A DNA stretch of 48,636 nucleotides from contig JAIQFZ010000019.1 of the NCBI GenBank assembly GCA_020073015.1, forward strand, positions 1 through 48,636, written 5' to 3'. Position 1 is the first letter of the stretch. Each line of letters opens with the position of its first letter. Below the pieces are notes generated by a model. It worked only from the letters and a program-made list of their open reading frames with translations. It was not told the DNA's origin and ran no database searches. Below, piece after piece: positions 30,157-38,783 of this stretch. Source of the DNA: Terriglobia bacterium. Its GTDB lineage: Bacteria; Acidobacteriota; Terriglobia; Terriglobales; Acidobacteriaceae. A program made the translations under genes and the position numbers.

Positions 30157-30237
30157 AGTTACCTTTCAAGAACCGCGCGCGGCTCATTGGCGAAGTCGGG
30201 AGGGGACTCCGCTTGTACGTCCTTGGCCGCAAACTTG

Positions 30238-30267
30238 AGTGTAAAGACTCCTGGAGAGCAACGTCAA
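30238..30267 (-). promoter_or_regulatory. Candidate sigma70 promoter of the tig operon
   Basis: On the minus strand TTGACG (30267-30262) and TACACT (30243-30238) are separated by 18 nt. A start near 30231 gives a leader of about 75 nt before the tig GTG at 30156. Confidence 0.5.
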
Positions 30268-30407
30268 ACGCGCGAACGCGGAGGCGGAACCCCAAAGTAA
30301 TCATACGCTCTGGGGGAGGACGGCGATGTGACAAGCAACCACTTTCTGTGCCGACTTGTTCAGCCGTCACGGTACAGGGTTGCTTTCTGTGAGCTGGCGA
30401 TCATCAT

Positions 30408-30413
30408 TAGAAT
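30408..30413 (+). promoter_or_regulatory. Candidate -10 element of the uracil-DNA glycosylase gene
   Basis: TAGAAT ends 6 nt before the ATG at 30420, placing a predicted transcription start on the A of the start codon. No ribosome-binding site is visible. A -35 box is poor (TTCTGT at 17 nt). Confidence 0.4.
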
Positions 30414-30419
30414 ACTTCG

Positions 30420-31115
30420 ATGTCCGCTCCGAATTGGCTTAAGGTTCTGAACACGGAAGTGGTTGCTTGTACTCTGTGTCCGCGGCTGGTTGCGTATCGC
30501 GAGCAGATTGCGCGGGAGAAGCGCCGCGCGTACCGTGACTGGGACTATTGGGGGAAGCCGGTGCCCGGGTTCGGCGATCCGGATGCTCGCGTGCTGGTGC
30601 TGGGGCTGGCTCCCGGTGCTCACGGGTCGAACCGGACCGGGCGTCCGTTTACAGGAGACGCTTCGGGAAACTTCATGTATCCGGTGCTGTATGAAACCGG
30701 ATTCGCCAATCAGCCAACGGCAACGGATCGCAATGATGGTTTGGTGCTCAGCGACCTTTACATTACGGCGGCGGGGCGTTGCGCGCCCCCGGATAACAAG
30801 CCGCGGCCGCAGGAGTTGGCCAACTGTGCGCCCTTCCTTGACCGCGAGCTGGACGGCTTGAAGAAGGTGAAGGTGGTGGTTGCGCTGGGAAAGATTGGCT
30901 TTGATGCCTACTTGAACCACCTGAAACGCCGTGACGAGATCACCACTAAAACGCCGTACATCTTTCGACACGCTGCCCGTTACCAGATGCCGAACGGGAA
31001 CTTCTTGCTAGCCTCCTACCACCCCTCCAATCAGAACACCAACACTGGCAAGCTCACGCGCGAGATGTTCGTGGCGATCTTTCAGCAAAGTCGGCGCTTG
31101 GCCGATCGAGCGTAG
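30420..31115 (+). CDS. udgB: Uracil-DNA glycosylase, family 5 (UdgB type)
   Basis: 231 residues. It removes uracil and possibly hypoxanthine from DNA, starting base-excision repair. Motif A is GLAPGAHGSNRTGR at 62-75, the form typical of family 5 (no catalytic Asp/Asn of the GQDPY kind). The second motif is HPSNQNTNTG at 201-210. Cys17, Cys20, Cys121 and Cys136 fit the 4Fe-4S site of families 4 and 5. It is divergent from tig. The ATG at 30420 has no ribosome-binding site, so its mRNA may be leaderless. Confidence 0.92.
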   Translation: MSAPNWLKVLNTEVVACTLCPRLVAYREQIAREKRRAYRDWDYWGKPVPGFGDPDARVLVLGLAPGAHGSNRTGRPFTGDASGNFMYPVLYETGFANQPTATDRNDGLVLSDLYITAAGRCAPPDNKPRPQELANCAPFLDRELDGLKKVKVVVALGKIGFDAYLNHLKRRDEITTKTPYIFRHAARYQMPNGNFLLASYHPSNQNTNTGKLTREMFVAIFQQSRRLADRA

Positions 31116-31233
31116 CGCCGCCGCCCTCGGCGGCTGTCGTGGAGGCGCCCTCGCCCCCACCCGGCGAGGGCAAGTTGCCCCTTCGGCAGGCTCAGGGCAG
31201 GCTCTCGCGACTGCCGGCAAGGTGCCGGCGCCA
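31112..31233. repeat. Composite of GC-rich intergenic repeats
   Basis: Immediately after udgB come GTAGCGCCGCCGCCCTCGGC, then GCCGGCAAGGTGCCGGCGCC words and CTTCGGCAGGCTCAGGGCAG, a word seen in dispersed bacterial repeats. Several short palindromes overlap (for example TTGCCGGCA-like and GGTGCCGGCGCC). It fills the convergent spacer and may serve as a bidirectional transcription end. Confidence 0.5.
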
Positions 31234-31803
31234 CTACCTCAATTTCGTTACTGTTACTTCCAGCTGAAATTGGCGTTTTGAATTTGGATCGTCCACGCTG
31301 CCTATCACCATCGGCTTGCCCAGTACTGCTACTGTGCTGGCGTCGATCTTGAGTTGCCGCAACACCGGTGGTTCATTATCCCGTGCAACGCCTCCCTCCT
31401 GATTTGGCCTGGCAAAGTTGCTGATGTCCGATCGCACGCTGAGCGACACATCGTTGCCCAGCCAGGTTTCGTCCGCTCGGTCCTTGATCCTGCACCAGAT
31501 GTTCGTTCCCACGTCGATATATTGCAGAGTGGCTCCCTGCCCCGATATTGGGACCCGCGTCCCAATCTTGATCTCATTGGCGTCTCCAGATTTCAGGTTC
31601 AGGGAGTATTGCCTCGTGTTGATCTTCTTGTTGTCTTCGACCTCGTTGACGGAGAAGTCGACGCGATAGGCGTGGGCAGGTTCAACCGCCGCGGTAGAGG
31701 CTTTGGCGGCAGACGTGGTTTCCTGAGCCGCAACCCGTCCACTTCCGCCAAAGGCCGTCAGCGCCACGATGAATGCCGCGGTTACCACTACTCTCTTGGA
31801 CAT
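31234..31803 (-). CDS. Secreted protein of unknown function
   Basis: 189 residues from ATG 31803, with AAGGAG 8 nt upstream. The signal peptide ends around VAAQ (about residue 27). The mature part is predicted to be beta-rich: AYRVDFSVNEVEDNKK, INTRQYSLNLKSGD, EIKIGTRVPI, YIDVGTNIWCRI, LSVRSDISNF, PVLRQLKIDASTVAVLGKPM and FQLEVTVTKLR. The pattern is reminiscent of the beta strands in secretin or pilus-associated domains, but I cannot place it in a family. It lies 28 bp downstream of the likely anti-sigma gene, so it may be the third gene of the sigma-factor operon and a clue to the envelope function being regulated. Confidence 0.75.
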   Translation of the reverse strand: MSKRVVVTAAFIVALTAFGGSGRVAAQETTSAAKASTAAVEPAHAYRVDFSVNEVEDNKKINTRQYSLNLKSGDANEIKIGTRVPISGQGATLQYIDVGTNIWCRIKDRADETWLGNDVSLSVRSDISNFARPNQEGGVARDNEPPVLRQLKIDASTVAVLGKPMVIGSVDDPNSKRQFQLEVTVTKLR

Positions 31804-31831
31804 TGTTCATTCTCCTTGAATACGTCGGTCT

Positions 31832-32422
31832 TCATTGAATTCTTTGTTGGGATCTGTCGTCGCCGCCCGATACAGGAGCGCCCATTTCTTCGGCGCGATC
31901 CCGCCGAAGCGCCTCAGCCCTGGCTTGCGCAACCAGCGCTGCGTGCTCTGGATAGTTCGCAACGTAGCTGGCCAGGATTTTTTCCTGCTCGCTCAGCGGC
32001 TGTGGGGAAGGGAACTGCGCCAGCTTCGGCATCCTCGCCAGCGCCAGATCGCGCATCGGCCGATTCGCGGGCCTGCGCTGCGCCACTTCTCTTTGCGGGC
32101 GAGCGACTTGTGGTGCGGGCCTTGGCTGGATCGAATCCCGGGGCGCTTCACGATTTGTCGTCATCGAAGCCCCTGCTGTGCTTCTGGCATTTCTTTTGCG
32201 ATCGCCTCCCCCAACCCAAACCACCGCCAAAATTGCTGCCAAAGCCGCTGCCGTCCCCACCACCCACCACCACCGATGTCTGGACGCAATCCGATTCCGC
32301 TCGGCTTGGAGGTTTGCGCATACTCGGCTTTCCAGGCCCGCCCGGGGCTCGGCCTTGGTGTATTGGCTCAGCGCCGATTCAAGCCACTGATCGACATCGC
32401 GGTCTCTTTTAATTGGGTCCAT
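31832..32422 (-). CDS. Putative membrane anti-sigma factor
   Basis: 196 residues from ATG 32422; AAGGACG upstream lies inside the end of the sigma gene. Residues 1-48 are soluble and charged (DVDQWLESALSQY), 50-70 form one membrane helix (WWWVVGTAAALAAILAVVWVGG), and the rest is a Pro/Arg-rich external part with LSEQEKILASYVANYPEH. This single-helix layout, only 2 bp after an ECF sigma gene, fits an anti-sigma factor. No zinc-binding HxxxCxxC motif is visible, so it is not a classic ZAS type. The function is inferred from position. Confidence 0.65.
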   Translation of the reverse strand: MDPIKRDRDVDQWLESALSQYTKAEPRAGLESRVCANLQAERNRIASRHRWWWVVGTAAALAAILAVVWVGGGDRKRNARSTAGASMTTNREAPRDSIQPRPAPQVARPQREVAQRRPANRPMRDLALARMPKLAQFPSPQPLSEQEKILASYVANYPEHAALVAQARAEALRRDRAEEMGAPVSGGDDRSQQRIQ

Positions 32423-32424
32423 GT

Positions 32425-32985
32425 TTACGTCCTTGGCCCAGTCAGGGCCAAAAGTTTTTCCCGCAGAATCTCCCGTGCGCGGAACGCGCGGGAACGCACG
32501 GCCGCCTCGCTGATGCCGAGCATCGCGGCGACTTCCCGCGGTGCGATTTCCTCCAGGGCCGAGAGGACCAGCGGGTCTCGCAGTTGACTGGGCAGGGCGG
32601 AGAGCACCCGTTCCAGGAGCGCGCTGCGTTCCTGCTCCAGCAAAACTCGATCCGCTCCGTGGCCGGGTGCTACTAACGTCTCCCCGGCTTCCTCAGTTCC
32701 AGCGGCTAGCTTCGCCATGGTCTTGCGGCGCTGAACCGCCACGCGCCAGGCTATTCTTGCCAGCCACGCTTTCTGATCCTGGATCCGAGTAATCCTTTTC
32801 CCGTAGCGGAGCACGCGCAGAAAAACTTCCTGAGTTGCATCTTCCGCGTCGGCAGGATTGCGCACGACCGAGAAAGCGATGCGGTACACGAGGCGGGCGT
32901 GTGCACGCACGGCCGTTTCCAGCAGATCCTCTTCTTGCTGTGCCAAAGCTATCGCCTCGCTCGCCATGGCGGATTCTGCAATCAC
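32425..32985 (-). CDS. ECF-type RNA polymerase sigma factor
   Basis: 186 residues. GTG at 32985 has AGGAG 5 nt upstream. Sigma region 2 is visible at VRAHARLVYRIAFSVVRNPA then DAEDATQEVFLRVLR (-10 recognition), and region 4 at LPSQLRDPLVLSALEEIAPR then EVAAMLGISEAAVRSRAFRAREIL (helix-turn-helix binding -35). Regions 1 and 3 are missing, as in extracytoplasmic-function sigma factors. It is followed by a single-helix membrane protein, probably its anti-sigma, and a secreted protein. The inducing signal is unknown. Confidence 0.92.
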   Translation of the reverse strand: MIAESAMASEAIALAQQEEDLLETAVRAHARLVYRIAFSVVRNPADAEDATQEVFLRVLRYGKRITRIQDQKAWLARIAWRVAVQRRKTMAKLAAGTEEAGETLVAPGHGADRVLLEQERSALLERVLSALPSQLRDPLVLSALEEIAPREVAAMLGISEAAVRSRAFRAREILREKLLALTGPRT

Positions 32986-33233
32986 GCGTTCTCCTATTTA
33001 TAAAGAACGTTACCAGGCGGAGTTCATTCGTGAAAAATTTGCTCAAGAAGATCGAACTTTGTGCCGATAGTGGAAATGGGGCGGATCCTGCGGTACCAGG
33101 CACCTCTGGGCCGGCATGGGGGAACTGAGTGCTCCGGGATGAGGCCGCCCTGTTTTCCCCATATTTCGGAGCCGGGCGTCCGGCTTCGGTGATATAAGAG
33201 GTTCGTCCCATCGGTCCTCTGCCCGGAGGGTCC

Positions 33234-33668
33234 ATGAACCTCGGTGGCTCTGAACAGCGCTTCGGAATCTGGTGGTTGGCGTTCGGCTACACGCTGGCGC
33301 TGCATGTTCTGGATGAAGCGGGCCACGACTTCCTTTCCGTGTATAACCCGAACGCGCTGGTCCTTCGCCGATTCGTGCCGTTTATTCCTGTCTTTACGTT
33401 CCGGCAATGGATTGGCAGTCTTCTGTGTGGTCTGACGGTTTGGCTGGTGCTGGCTCCGCTGGCATTCCGCGGCCTGAAATGGCAGAGACGGCTGGCGATT
33501 CCGGTGGCCATTCTGGTGGGAATCGGCAATGGGTTGGGCCATATCTTGGCTTCGATTTACCTGCACCGTTTCATGCCGGGCGTGTACAGCGCTCCGTTGA
33601 TCCTGCTGTCCGGGATTATGTTGCTGCGGAGCGCACTGGGGAAGGACGGCGGGGTTGCTGTTGAATGA
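33234..33668 (+). CDS. HXXEE-like membrane protein
   Basis: 144 residues from ATG 33234, with GGAGGG just upstream. Four helices are likely (about 10-28, 60-77, 87-112 and 118-134). HVLDEAGHDF in the first helix, NGLGHILASIYLHRF later and MPGVYSAPL near the end resemble the HxxEE, N-x-x-H and PG motifs of the HXXEE domain family (PF13787), but the first motif here is HVLDE rather than HxxEE. The function of that family is unknown; the His/Glu pattern hints at metal binding. It is convergent with murB, 12 bp apart. Confidence 0.6.
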   Translation: MNLGGSEQRFGIWWLAFGYTLALHVLDEAGHDFLSVYNPNALVLRRFVPFIPVFTFRQWIGSLLCGLTVWLVLAPLAFRGLKWQRRLAIPVAILVGIGNGLGHILASIYLHRFMPGVYSAPLILLSGIMLLRSALGKDGGVAVE

Positions 33669-33680
33669 GCGGGATCGGTT

Positions 33681-34727
33681 TCAGAAGCCTACAAACACGG
33701 GTTCGGGATCAAGCATAATCCCCCAGTGCTCCTCGACTTTGTTTTGAATCTGCTGTTTCAGGCGCACCAGATCGGCGGCGGACGCTTGGCCGGAATTTAC
33801 CAACGCCAGCGCGTGCTTGCTTGAGATTCTTGCTGGCCCCAGGGCGTATCCCTTGGAAAATCCCGAATGCTCCACCAGCCAGGCTGCGGACACTTTGTGC
33901 TGGGCAGCGAGTGCTGGGTAGCTGGGAATCTTGAGGCCTCGCGATTCCGCGCGGAGGCGAAGGTCCTGAAATTGTATTTCGCTCAGCACCGGGTTCTTAA
34001 AGAACGACCCGGCGCTGCGGCAGTCGTCGTCTCCGGGAACGATCAGCATGCCTTTGCGGAGGCGGATCTGGCGGACGGCGTCGCGGACATCGGCGAGCGA
34101 AGGCGGCTTTGCCCAGGCGGAGAAGTGCTTCTTGAGATCGGCATACTTCAGGCTGGGTACGCCGTCTTGCTGCAGCCGGTACGAGACGCGCAGAATGATG
34201 TACCGGCCGCGCTCGGTTGTATTGAAGATGCTCGCACGGTAGGCGAAAGCGCAATCCTGGTTCGGCAGAACCACGATTCGATCCTGCTTCAGGTCGAGGG
34301 CGCGCACGGACGAGATGGTGTCGGAGACTTCCTGTCCGTAGGCGCCGACGTTCTGGACGGGCGTGCCGCCGACGCTGCCGGGGATGCCGCTCAGGCACTC
34401 CAGGCCTGCGCAGTTGCCGGCCACCGCCTGCGTTACGAAATCGTCCCAGTCGACGCCCGCGCCGACGTCGAAGCTTACGGTGTCCTCTTCTTGCTGACTC
34501 GTTACGCTCCCGATGGCGATTTTCAGCACCAATCCTGGCCATCCGGAATCGGCGACCACAAGATTGCTGCCGCCACCCAGGATGAAGAGTGGCAACTGCT
34601 TGCTGTTCGCGAATTGGGCGGCCTCGCGGACCTCGTCTTCGCTCGCGGCTGCGGCGAAGTAGCGGGCGGCTCCGCCGACCTGCAGCGTGGTGAGCGGGGC
34701 GAGGGGGATGTGTTCCTGGATCGTCAT
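33681..34727 (-). CDS. murB: UDP-N-acetylenolpyruvoylglucosamine reductase
   Basis: 348 residues. FAD- and NADPH-dependent enzyme that makes UDP-MurNAc for peptidoglycan. It matches the longer type I form, like E. coli MurB (342): LTTLQVGG at the start, LGGGSNLVV, GLECLSGIPGSVGG and QNVGAYGQEV for FAD binding, FAYRASIF, SAGSFFKNP with the catalytic Ser, and a C-terminal EP (LDPEPVFVGF) with the catalytic Glu. It stands alone rather than in the division and cell-wall cluster. No clear ribosome-binding site precedes ATG 34727. Confidence 0.96.
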   Translation of the reverse strand: MTIQEHIPLAPLTTLQVGGAARYFAAAASEDEVREAAQFANSKQLPLFILGGGSNLVVADSGWPGLVLKIAIGSVTSQQEEDTVSFDVGAGVDWDDFVTQAVAGNCAGLECLSGIPGSVGGTPVQNVGAYGQEVSDTISSVRALDLKQDRIVVLPNQDCAFAYRASIFNTTERGRYIILRVSYRLQQDGVPSLKYADLKKHFSAWAKPPSLADVRDAVRQIRLRKGMLIVPGDDDCRSAGSFFKNPVLSEIQFQDLRLRAESRGLKIPSYPALAAQHKVSAAWLVEHSGFSKGYALGPARISSKHALALVNSGQASAADLVRLKQQIQNKVEEHWGIMLDPEPVFVGF

Positions 34728-34747
34728 GCTGCGCAGTCTGTTTTATG

Positions 34748-34771
34748 GTAGCGCCGGGGCGGCGGCGCTAC
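34748..34771. repeat. GTAGCGCCG palindromic hairpin
   Basis: GTAGCGCCG (34748-34756) and CGGCGCTAC (34763-34771) are exact reverse complements with a 6-nt loop, in the divergent murB-bacilliredoxin region. GTAGCGCCGCCG also occurs at 31112, and GGCGCTACCGCC near 35345, suggesting a repeat family. Confidence 0.6.
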
Positions 34772-34864
34772 GTCTTTTCGTTGCCGTCCCAATCCCAAGA
34801 GCATCTCATGTCTGCGCGGGCAGGCATATTAGAATGCGGTTACCATTCTGAAGGGGTGAGAACG

Positions 34865-35296
34865 ATGTATCCAGAGATTATGGTGATCCCGATGCGGGAG
34901 GAGTTGACGCGTCTGGGAATTGAAGAACTTTGTACGGCTGCCGATGTGGATCGCGTCCTGCAGAATCAGCCGGGCACAACCATGGTGGTGGTGAATTCCA
35001 TCTGCGGATGTGCGGCGGGGCGGATGCGTCCGGCGGTGCGCATGGCGTTGCAAAATGCGATCAGGCCCGACAAAACGGTCACAGTGTTTGCCGGACAGGA
35101 TAAAGAAGCCACCGAACGCGCCCGCTCCTATTTCACAGGCTATCCGCCGTCTTCGCCTTCGATCGCGATCCTGCGCGACGGCAAGCTGGTTTACATGATG
35201 CAGCGCAGCCAGATTGAAACTCGCGTGGCGCCCGCGATTGCGACAGACTTGAAAGCGGCGTTTGATCAGCACTGCGCGACGACTTCCGCCCGCTGA
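34865..35296 (+). CDS. Bacilliredoxin (BrxA/BrxB, YphP/YqiW family)
   Basis: 143 residues from ATG 34865, with GGGGTGAG upstream; an in-frame ATG at 34745 lies inside the hairpin repeat and adds nothing conserved. The thioredoxin-like fold carries VVNSICGCAAGRMRP with the CGC active site at 47-49, plus GQDKEATERAR and YPPSSPSIAIL, as in Bacillus YphP/YqiW. In Bacillus these proteins remove bacillithiol from oxidised proteins. Whether this organism makes bacillithiol cannot be told from the window. Confidence 0.93.
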   Translation: MYPEIMVIPMREELTRLGIEELCTAADVDRVLQNQPGTTMVVVNSICGCAAGRMRPAVRMALQNAIRPDKTVTVFAGQDKEATERARSYFTGYPPSSPSIAILRDGKLVYMMQRSQIETRVAPAIATDLKAAFDQHCATTSAR

Positions 35297-35392
35297 GCGG
35301 GTTCTCAGCATGTAAGAGTTATGGGGCGGACGCGGCTCCGCGAATGGCGCTACCGCCAGGCGGGGACGCCCGGCACTCCATCGGACATTACC

Positions 35393-37753
35393 CTAGAAGC
35401 GGAATAGATACGACACCTTCACGAAGAAGTTCCTGCCGTCATTTTTCAAGCGGCCGCTTGCTACATGATTCACGCCTCCAAGCCCATCGGGTATTGGCAC
35501 CGCATCAATGTTTTCCAGATTGCTGTTGTAGCCGACGTACAGCGCCGTGCTGGGATGCACAAGATAGGCAAACAGGAAATCGGCGTTGAAGTTCTTGGAG
35601 GTCTGCAGGTACGTGAAATGGGGATTCGCCAGAACAGCGTCGTATTGCCCGATGAAGCGGAACGACAGCTCCTTGGTGAACTGATAGTTCCACTTGCTCC
35701 GGATAATGTGATTGTTCATGCTGCCGAACGGCCGCGAGAAGTCAGGCTGAGGATTGGCACAGCTGGGGCACTCGCGCAGGCGGAGGAGGAGGTATGTGTT
35801 CTCGATCTTGAGGGATCGATTTGGGCGGACCGTAAGAGTGACGCTCGCGCTGGTACGCCGGGCCATGAAGGGAACGTAGTTGGACAGTTGATTCGAATAG
35901 AAGGGCGGATCGTAGTTCACTCGCGTTCCAAACCGGTAATCCGCGTGCAGGGAAAATTTTCTGAAGTAGTTCGAATCGAGTTGAAACTCGGTGGTGTGGC
36001 GCGTGTACTTCTGGATGTGATCCAGAACGCTGAAATCCTGTGGCCGCAGCCGTTCCATCTCCTCGGCGAACAGAACCATGAAAAAGGTCTGGGAGATAAA
36101 CTCCACCTTCATGGACGGCATATACCCTGAGTTGATGCGGTTCCCTTCGTGGTCGTAGGTCTGGTAGGTTTCGTACATTGGACCCCAGGAAATCAGGTGC
36201 TTACCTTCCGGCCGGAAACTATATTGCACGCGCTGATACAGATTATGAATGTCGGGCTGCGGATCGAAGCCCGTTAAAGTCCGGAAGTTCGGGCTGCGGT
36301 CCGTATAGTCGAGAAAGTAATTCAGCTGGCGCCCGTTTCGTTGCAAGATGACTTCCGCGGCCGATCCAGCCTGGTAGGCTCCGGTGGTATTGAACATATT
36401 GAACAAAGGATCGGATGGGTTGATGGTGGCGCTGATCGCACCCTGGGCACTCGCCACCCAATGCTCATTGAGCGTGAAACGGCCATCGATGCTTCCCACT
36501 CGATTGAAGAAACCATTTACTTCCCGGTCGGCGTACAGAACTCCGATCGAGGATTGGCTTCCGATATCGCGACTGACCCGGCCCACCGCAAACAGCGCGT
36601 GCTGGTCAAACAGAGGATTGTCGGGCGAGACTCTTTCACTAGGGGAGGCAGTGTCCGCTACCAGCATCCCCACCGCCCACGGTCCGTCCTTTCCGGTCAA
36701 TCTCACTCCCCACTTCGGGTCCACGATGCGCCGGGTAAACAGCAGCTGAATCGGGGTCTGGAAATAGTTCGAATTCTCCAGAAAAAAGGGCCTTGTTTCG
36801 GGGAATAACACTTCGAAGCGCTGGTTGACGGTGACCTGGGGTTGGTCGGATTCGATCTGGCTGAAATCGGGATTGGCGGTCATGTCGAGCACGAATTTGT
36901 CCTTCAGAACCACCTTCGCATCCAGTCCCAGTTGTCCGAACGCCGCCCGCTGGCTGTAGGTGGGTTGATTGGGGTCCTGCAGATCGAGTTCTTTAAAAGA
37001 CCGGAAGATGCCGTAAGGAATCAACTGGAAGTTTCTACCCGGGGAGATATGCTCCAGCCCGGTCGCCGTGCCTTCCTGATTCAGTCTCCCCTGGATGCGG
37101 CTGGAGTAGGGCGGCCAGAAAGTGTCCTCGCTATGGCGCGGAAGCTCCCGGTTGAGCAGGATCCCCCAGGTTTGGGGATCATTGGAGGCGAAACGCAGGC
37201 TGCGGAAAGGGATTGCAAGCCAGACCACAAATCCCCGGTCGGTGAGTTTGCCGGCTGAGTTCCAGACCGTGTCGAAGGAGGGGTCGAAATCAGAGCCCTC
37301 CGTCCACAAGGCATCGGCTTGCACGCCGAGAGGGTTCGTCATGAAGGCGTAGGCACGCCGGTGGTCGTGGAAGGTGTCGAGCATGATCTCGACCGTGTCG
37401 TCGTCAAAGATGTCATCCCGGCGCGAAAGACGCGCTCGGACCTTTCCCGGTTCGGTGTCGAAGCACACAAAAATCGCATAGAGATTCTTATCGTCGTACC
37501 CCAGGTAGATCTCGGTGTGCTGCGAAGCCGGGGCGCCGTCGGAGGGGATCCGTTGCGTGAGTTGGTCCACCTTGGCCAGCTTGTCTTTCCATCGCGGCGG
37601 AGGTTCCATGTTCAGAAATTCTTCCAGGCGGGGAGAACTGCTGATGCGCGGGATCTGAATGCTGCGAAACTCAGGAGAGCTGGCGAACAGGGCCCGCGCC
37701 GCGCACGCGAAAAGCAGCAGCAGGCATGAGGCAGGTGGTTTCGAGCCGAGCAT
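35393..37753 (-). CDS. CBM9-like plus DUF5916 outer-membrane-type protein
   Basis: 786 residues from ATG 37753. A signal peptide (about 1-25) is followed by a CBM9-like beta domain (about 40-215): TEIYLGYDDKNLYAIFVCFD, DDDTVEIMLDTFHDHRRAYAF, then FVVWLAIPFRSLRF. The remaining 550 residues match the DUF5916 pattern, with FRSFKELD, GLDAKVVLKDKFVLDMTANP, DFSQIESDQPQVTVN and RFEVLFPETRPFFLENSNYF, then many alternating beta strands ending in aromatic residues and a final Phe (YLFRF), as in outer-membrane barrels. The family is common in Acidobacteriota and Bacteroidota; its substrate is unknown. No TonB box or plug is seen. Confidence 0.85.
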   Translation of the reverse strand: MLGSKPPASCLLLLFACAARALFASSPEFRSIQIPRISSSPRLEEFLNMEPPPRWKDKLAKVDQLTQRIPSDGAPASQHTEIYLGYDDKNLYAIFVCFDTEPGKVRARLSRRDDIFDDDTVEIMLDTFHDHRRAYAFMTNPLGVQADALWTEGSDFDPSFDTVWNSAGKLTDRGFVVWLAIPFRSLRFASNDPQTWGILLNRELPRHSEDTFWPPYSSRIQGRLNQEGTATGLEHISPGRNFQLIPYGIFRSFKELDLQDPNQPTYSQRAAFGQLGLDAKVVLKDKFVLDMTANPDFSQIESDQPQVTVNQRFEVLFPETRPFFLENSNYFQTPIQLLFTRRIVDPKWGVRLTGKDGPWAVGMLVADTASPSERVSPDNPLFDQHALFAVGRVSRDIGSQSSIGVLYADREVNGFFNRVGSIDGRFTLNEHWVASAQGAISATINPSDPLFNMFNTTGAYQAGSAAEVILQRNGRQLNYFLDYTDRSPNFRTLTGFDPQPDIHNLYQRVQYSFRPEGKHLISWGPMYETYQTYDHEGNRINSGYMPSMKVEFISQTFFMVLFAEEMERLRPQDFSVLDHIQKYTRHTTEFQLDSNYFRKFSLHADYRFGTRVNYDPPFYSNQLSNYVPFMARRTSASVTLTVRPNRSLKIENTYLLLRLRECPSCANPQPDFSRPFGSMNNHIIRSKWNYQFTKELSFRFIGQYDAVLANPHFTYLQTSKNFNADFLFAYLVHPSTALYVGYNSNLENIDAVPIPDGLGGVNHVASGRLKNDGRNFFVKVSYLFRF

Positions 37754-37998
37754 GAGTTTCGATCACCATCTTAGACGGTAGTCCGCCGTCCGGGTGAGCG
37801 GCAAGCAGAGGCAAGTTCGGCCCGATCGCACACGGGGGCCTCTCGTCAATCACAATCGTCGGTAAGCAACATCACAGCCGGGTGCAGGAAGGCCGCCTGA
37901 TTATAGAGGTACGGCACGATCCTGGCTGGATTCCAGTTCCGGAGAAGATGCAGGGGGCGGGAATTCAGGCTGGTATCAGGAAAGCGCGGAGTCCTTCA

Positions 37999-38265
37999 AT
38001 GAGTGACATGCACAGCGTTTCAGAAATTCGTCCTCATTCAGCCGAGTCGCTCACGTTTGCAGAGCAGGAGGTGCTGGAGCGTGCGGTCGCCAAGATTGTT
38101 CTGATCGGCGAACTGGTCGGGGTCAGTGCCGACCAGATGATTCTGTTGCTGGAGTCGGGTTTGACGGTAAGCGAACTGTTGGAGTATCTGGGGGCACGGA
38201 CAGAGCAAATTACCAGGAAGCGCGCGCCGATGGAAGTCTGTGGCGAAAGGCCGAAAGGAGATTGA
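37999..38265 (+). CDS. Small helical protein of unknown function
   Basis: 88 residues from ATG 37999, with CGGAG upstream; an in-frame ATG at 37882 would add 39 residues without conserved character. The middle is predicted helical (LTFAEQEVLERAVAKIVLIG, then MILLLESGLTVSELLEYLGA). There is no signal peptide. No family is recognised. The stop codon is 1 nt before the ATG of a cytochrome c gene whose ribosome-binding site lies inside this gene, so the two are translationally linked. Confidence 0.7.
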   Translation: MSDMHSVSEIRPHSAESLTFAEQEVLERAVAKIVLIGELVGVSADQMILLLESGLTVSELLEYLGARTEQITRKRAPMEVCGERPKGD

Positions 38266-38266
38266 G

Positions 38267-38698
38267 ATGCGTCGGACGGTAAAAGGCGTGTTAGTGATCC
38301 TGCTGTTCAGTGCGCTGGCCGCCGGCCAGCAAACCAGGACCGAAACGAAGGGTGCTGCCCCGGCGAAGAACGAGCCGATCTCGGGGCGACAGCTTTACGT
38401 CTCCTATTGTGCCATGTGCCATGGAACCGATGCGAAAGGGGGAGGCCCATTTTCTCCGCAACTCAAGGTATGGCCTCCGGACCTGACGCAACTCGCCAAG
38501 AAAAATAACGGTACCTATCCAACGATGCGCGTTTCCGAAATGGTTGATGGCGAGTTCGGCAAAGCATCGGCCCATGGTTCTCGCGAAATGCCCATTTGGG
38601 GACCCGTGTTCCGGTCGATGGCCCATGGACACAACGATAACGCGCAACTCAGAATCAGCAGCGTTGTGAAGTACCTGGAGTCCCTGCAGCAGAAATAG
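38267..38698 (+). CDS. Secreted class I cytochrome c
   Basis: 143 residues from ATG 38267; AAAGGAG at 38254-38260. Residues 1-20 are a signal peptide for periplasmic export. One heme site is visible: CAMCH in YVSYCAMCHGTDAKGGGP. REMPIWGPVF in the C-terminal half offers the axial Met ligand. The C-terminal helix is ISSVVKYLESLQ. This is a single-heme electron carrier of the cytochrome c class I fold. Its redox partner is not evident from the neighbours. Confidence 0.93.
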   Translation: MRRTVKGVLVILLFSALAAGQQTRTETKGAAPAKNEPISGRQLYVSYCAMCHGTDAKGGGPFSPQLKVWPPDLTQLAKKNNGTYPTMRVSEMVDGEFGKASAHGSREMPIWGPVFRSMAHGHNDNAQLRISSVVKYLESLQQK

Positions 38699-38748
38699 AA
38701 CACGGCGAGCTTTCGGCGTCGCTCACCTTTGCGGCAGATGCGTTGCGT

Positions 38749-38777
38749 TTGCGGTGGAGCGGGTAATTCGCTAGTCT
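38749..38777 (+). promoter_or_regulatory. Candidate promoter, possibly leaderless, for the gene at 38784
   Basis: TTGCGG (38749-38754) and TAGTCT (38772-38777) have a 17-nt spacer. The predicted start falls on the A of ATG 38784, and no ribosome-binding site lies between. Confidence 0.4.
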
Positions 38778-38783
38778 GATGCG

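Noticed and set aside
28897-30300. Open frame of 467 codons on the plus strand opposite tig
   Set aside because: Trigger factor is certain on the minus strand; this frame shows no domain.
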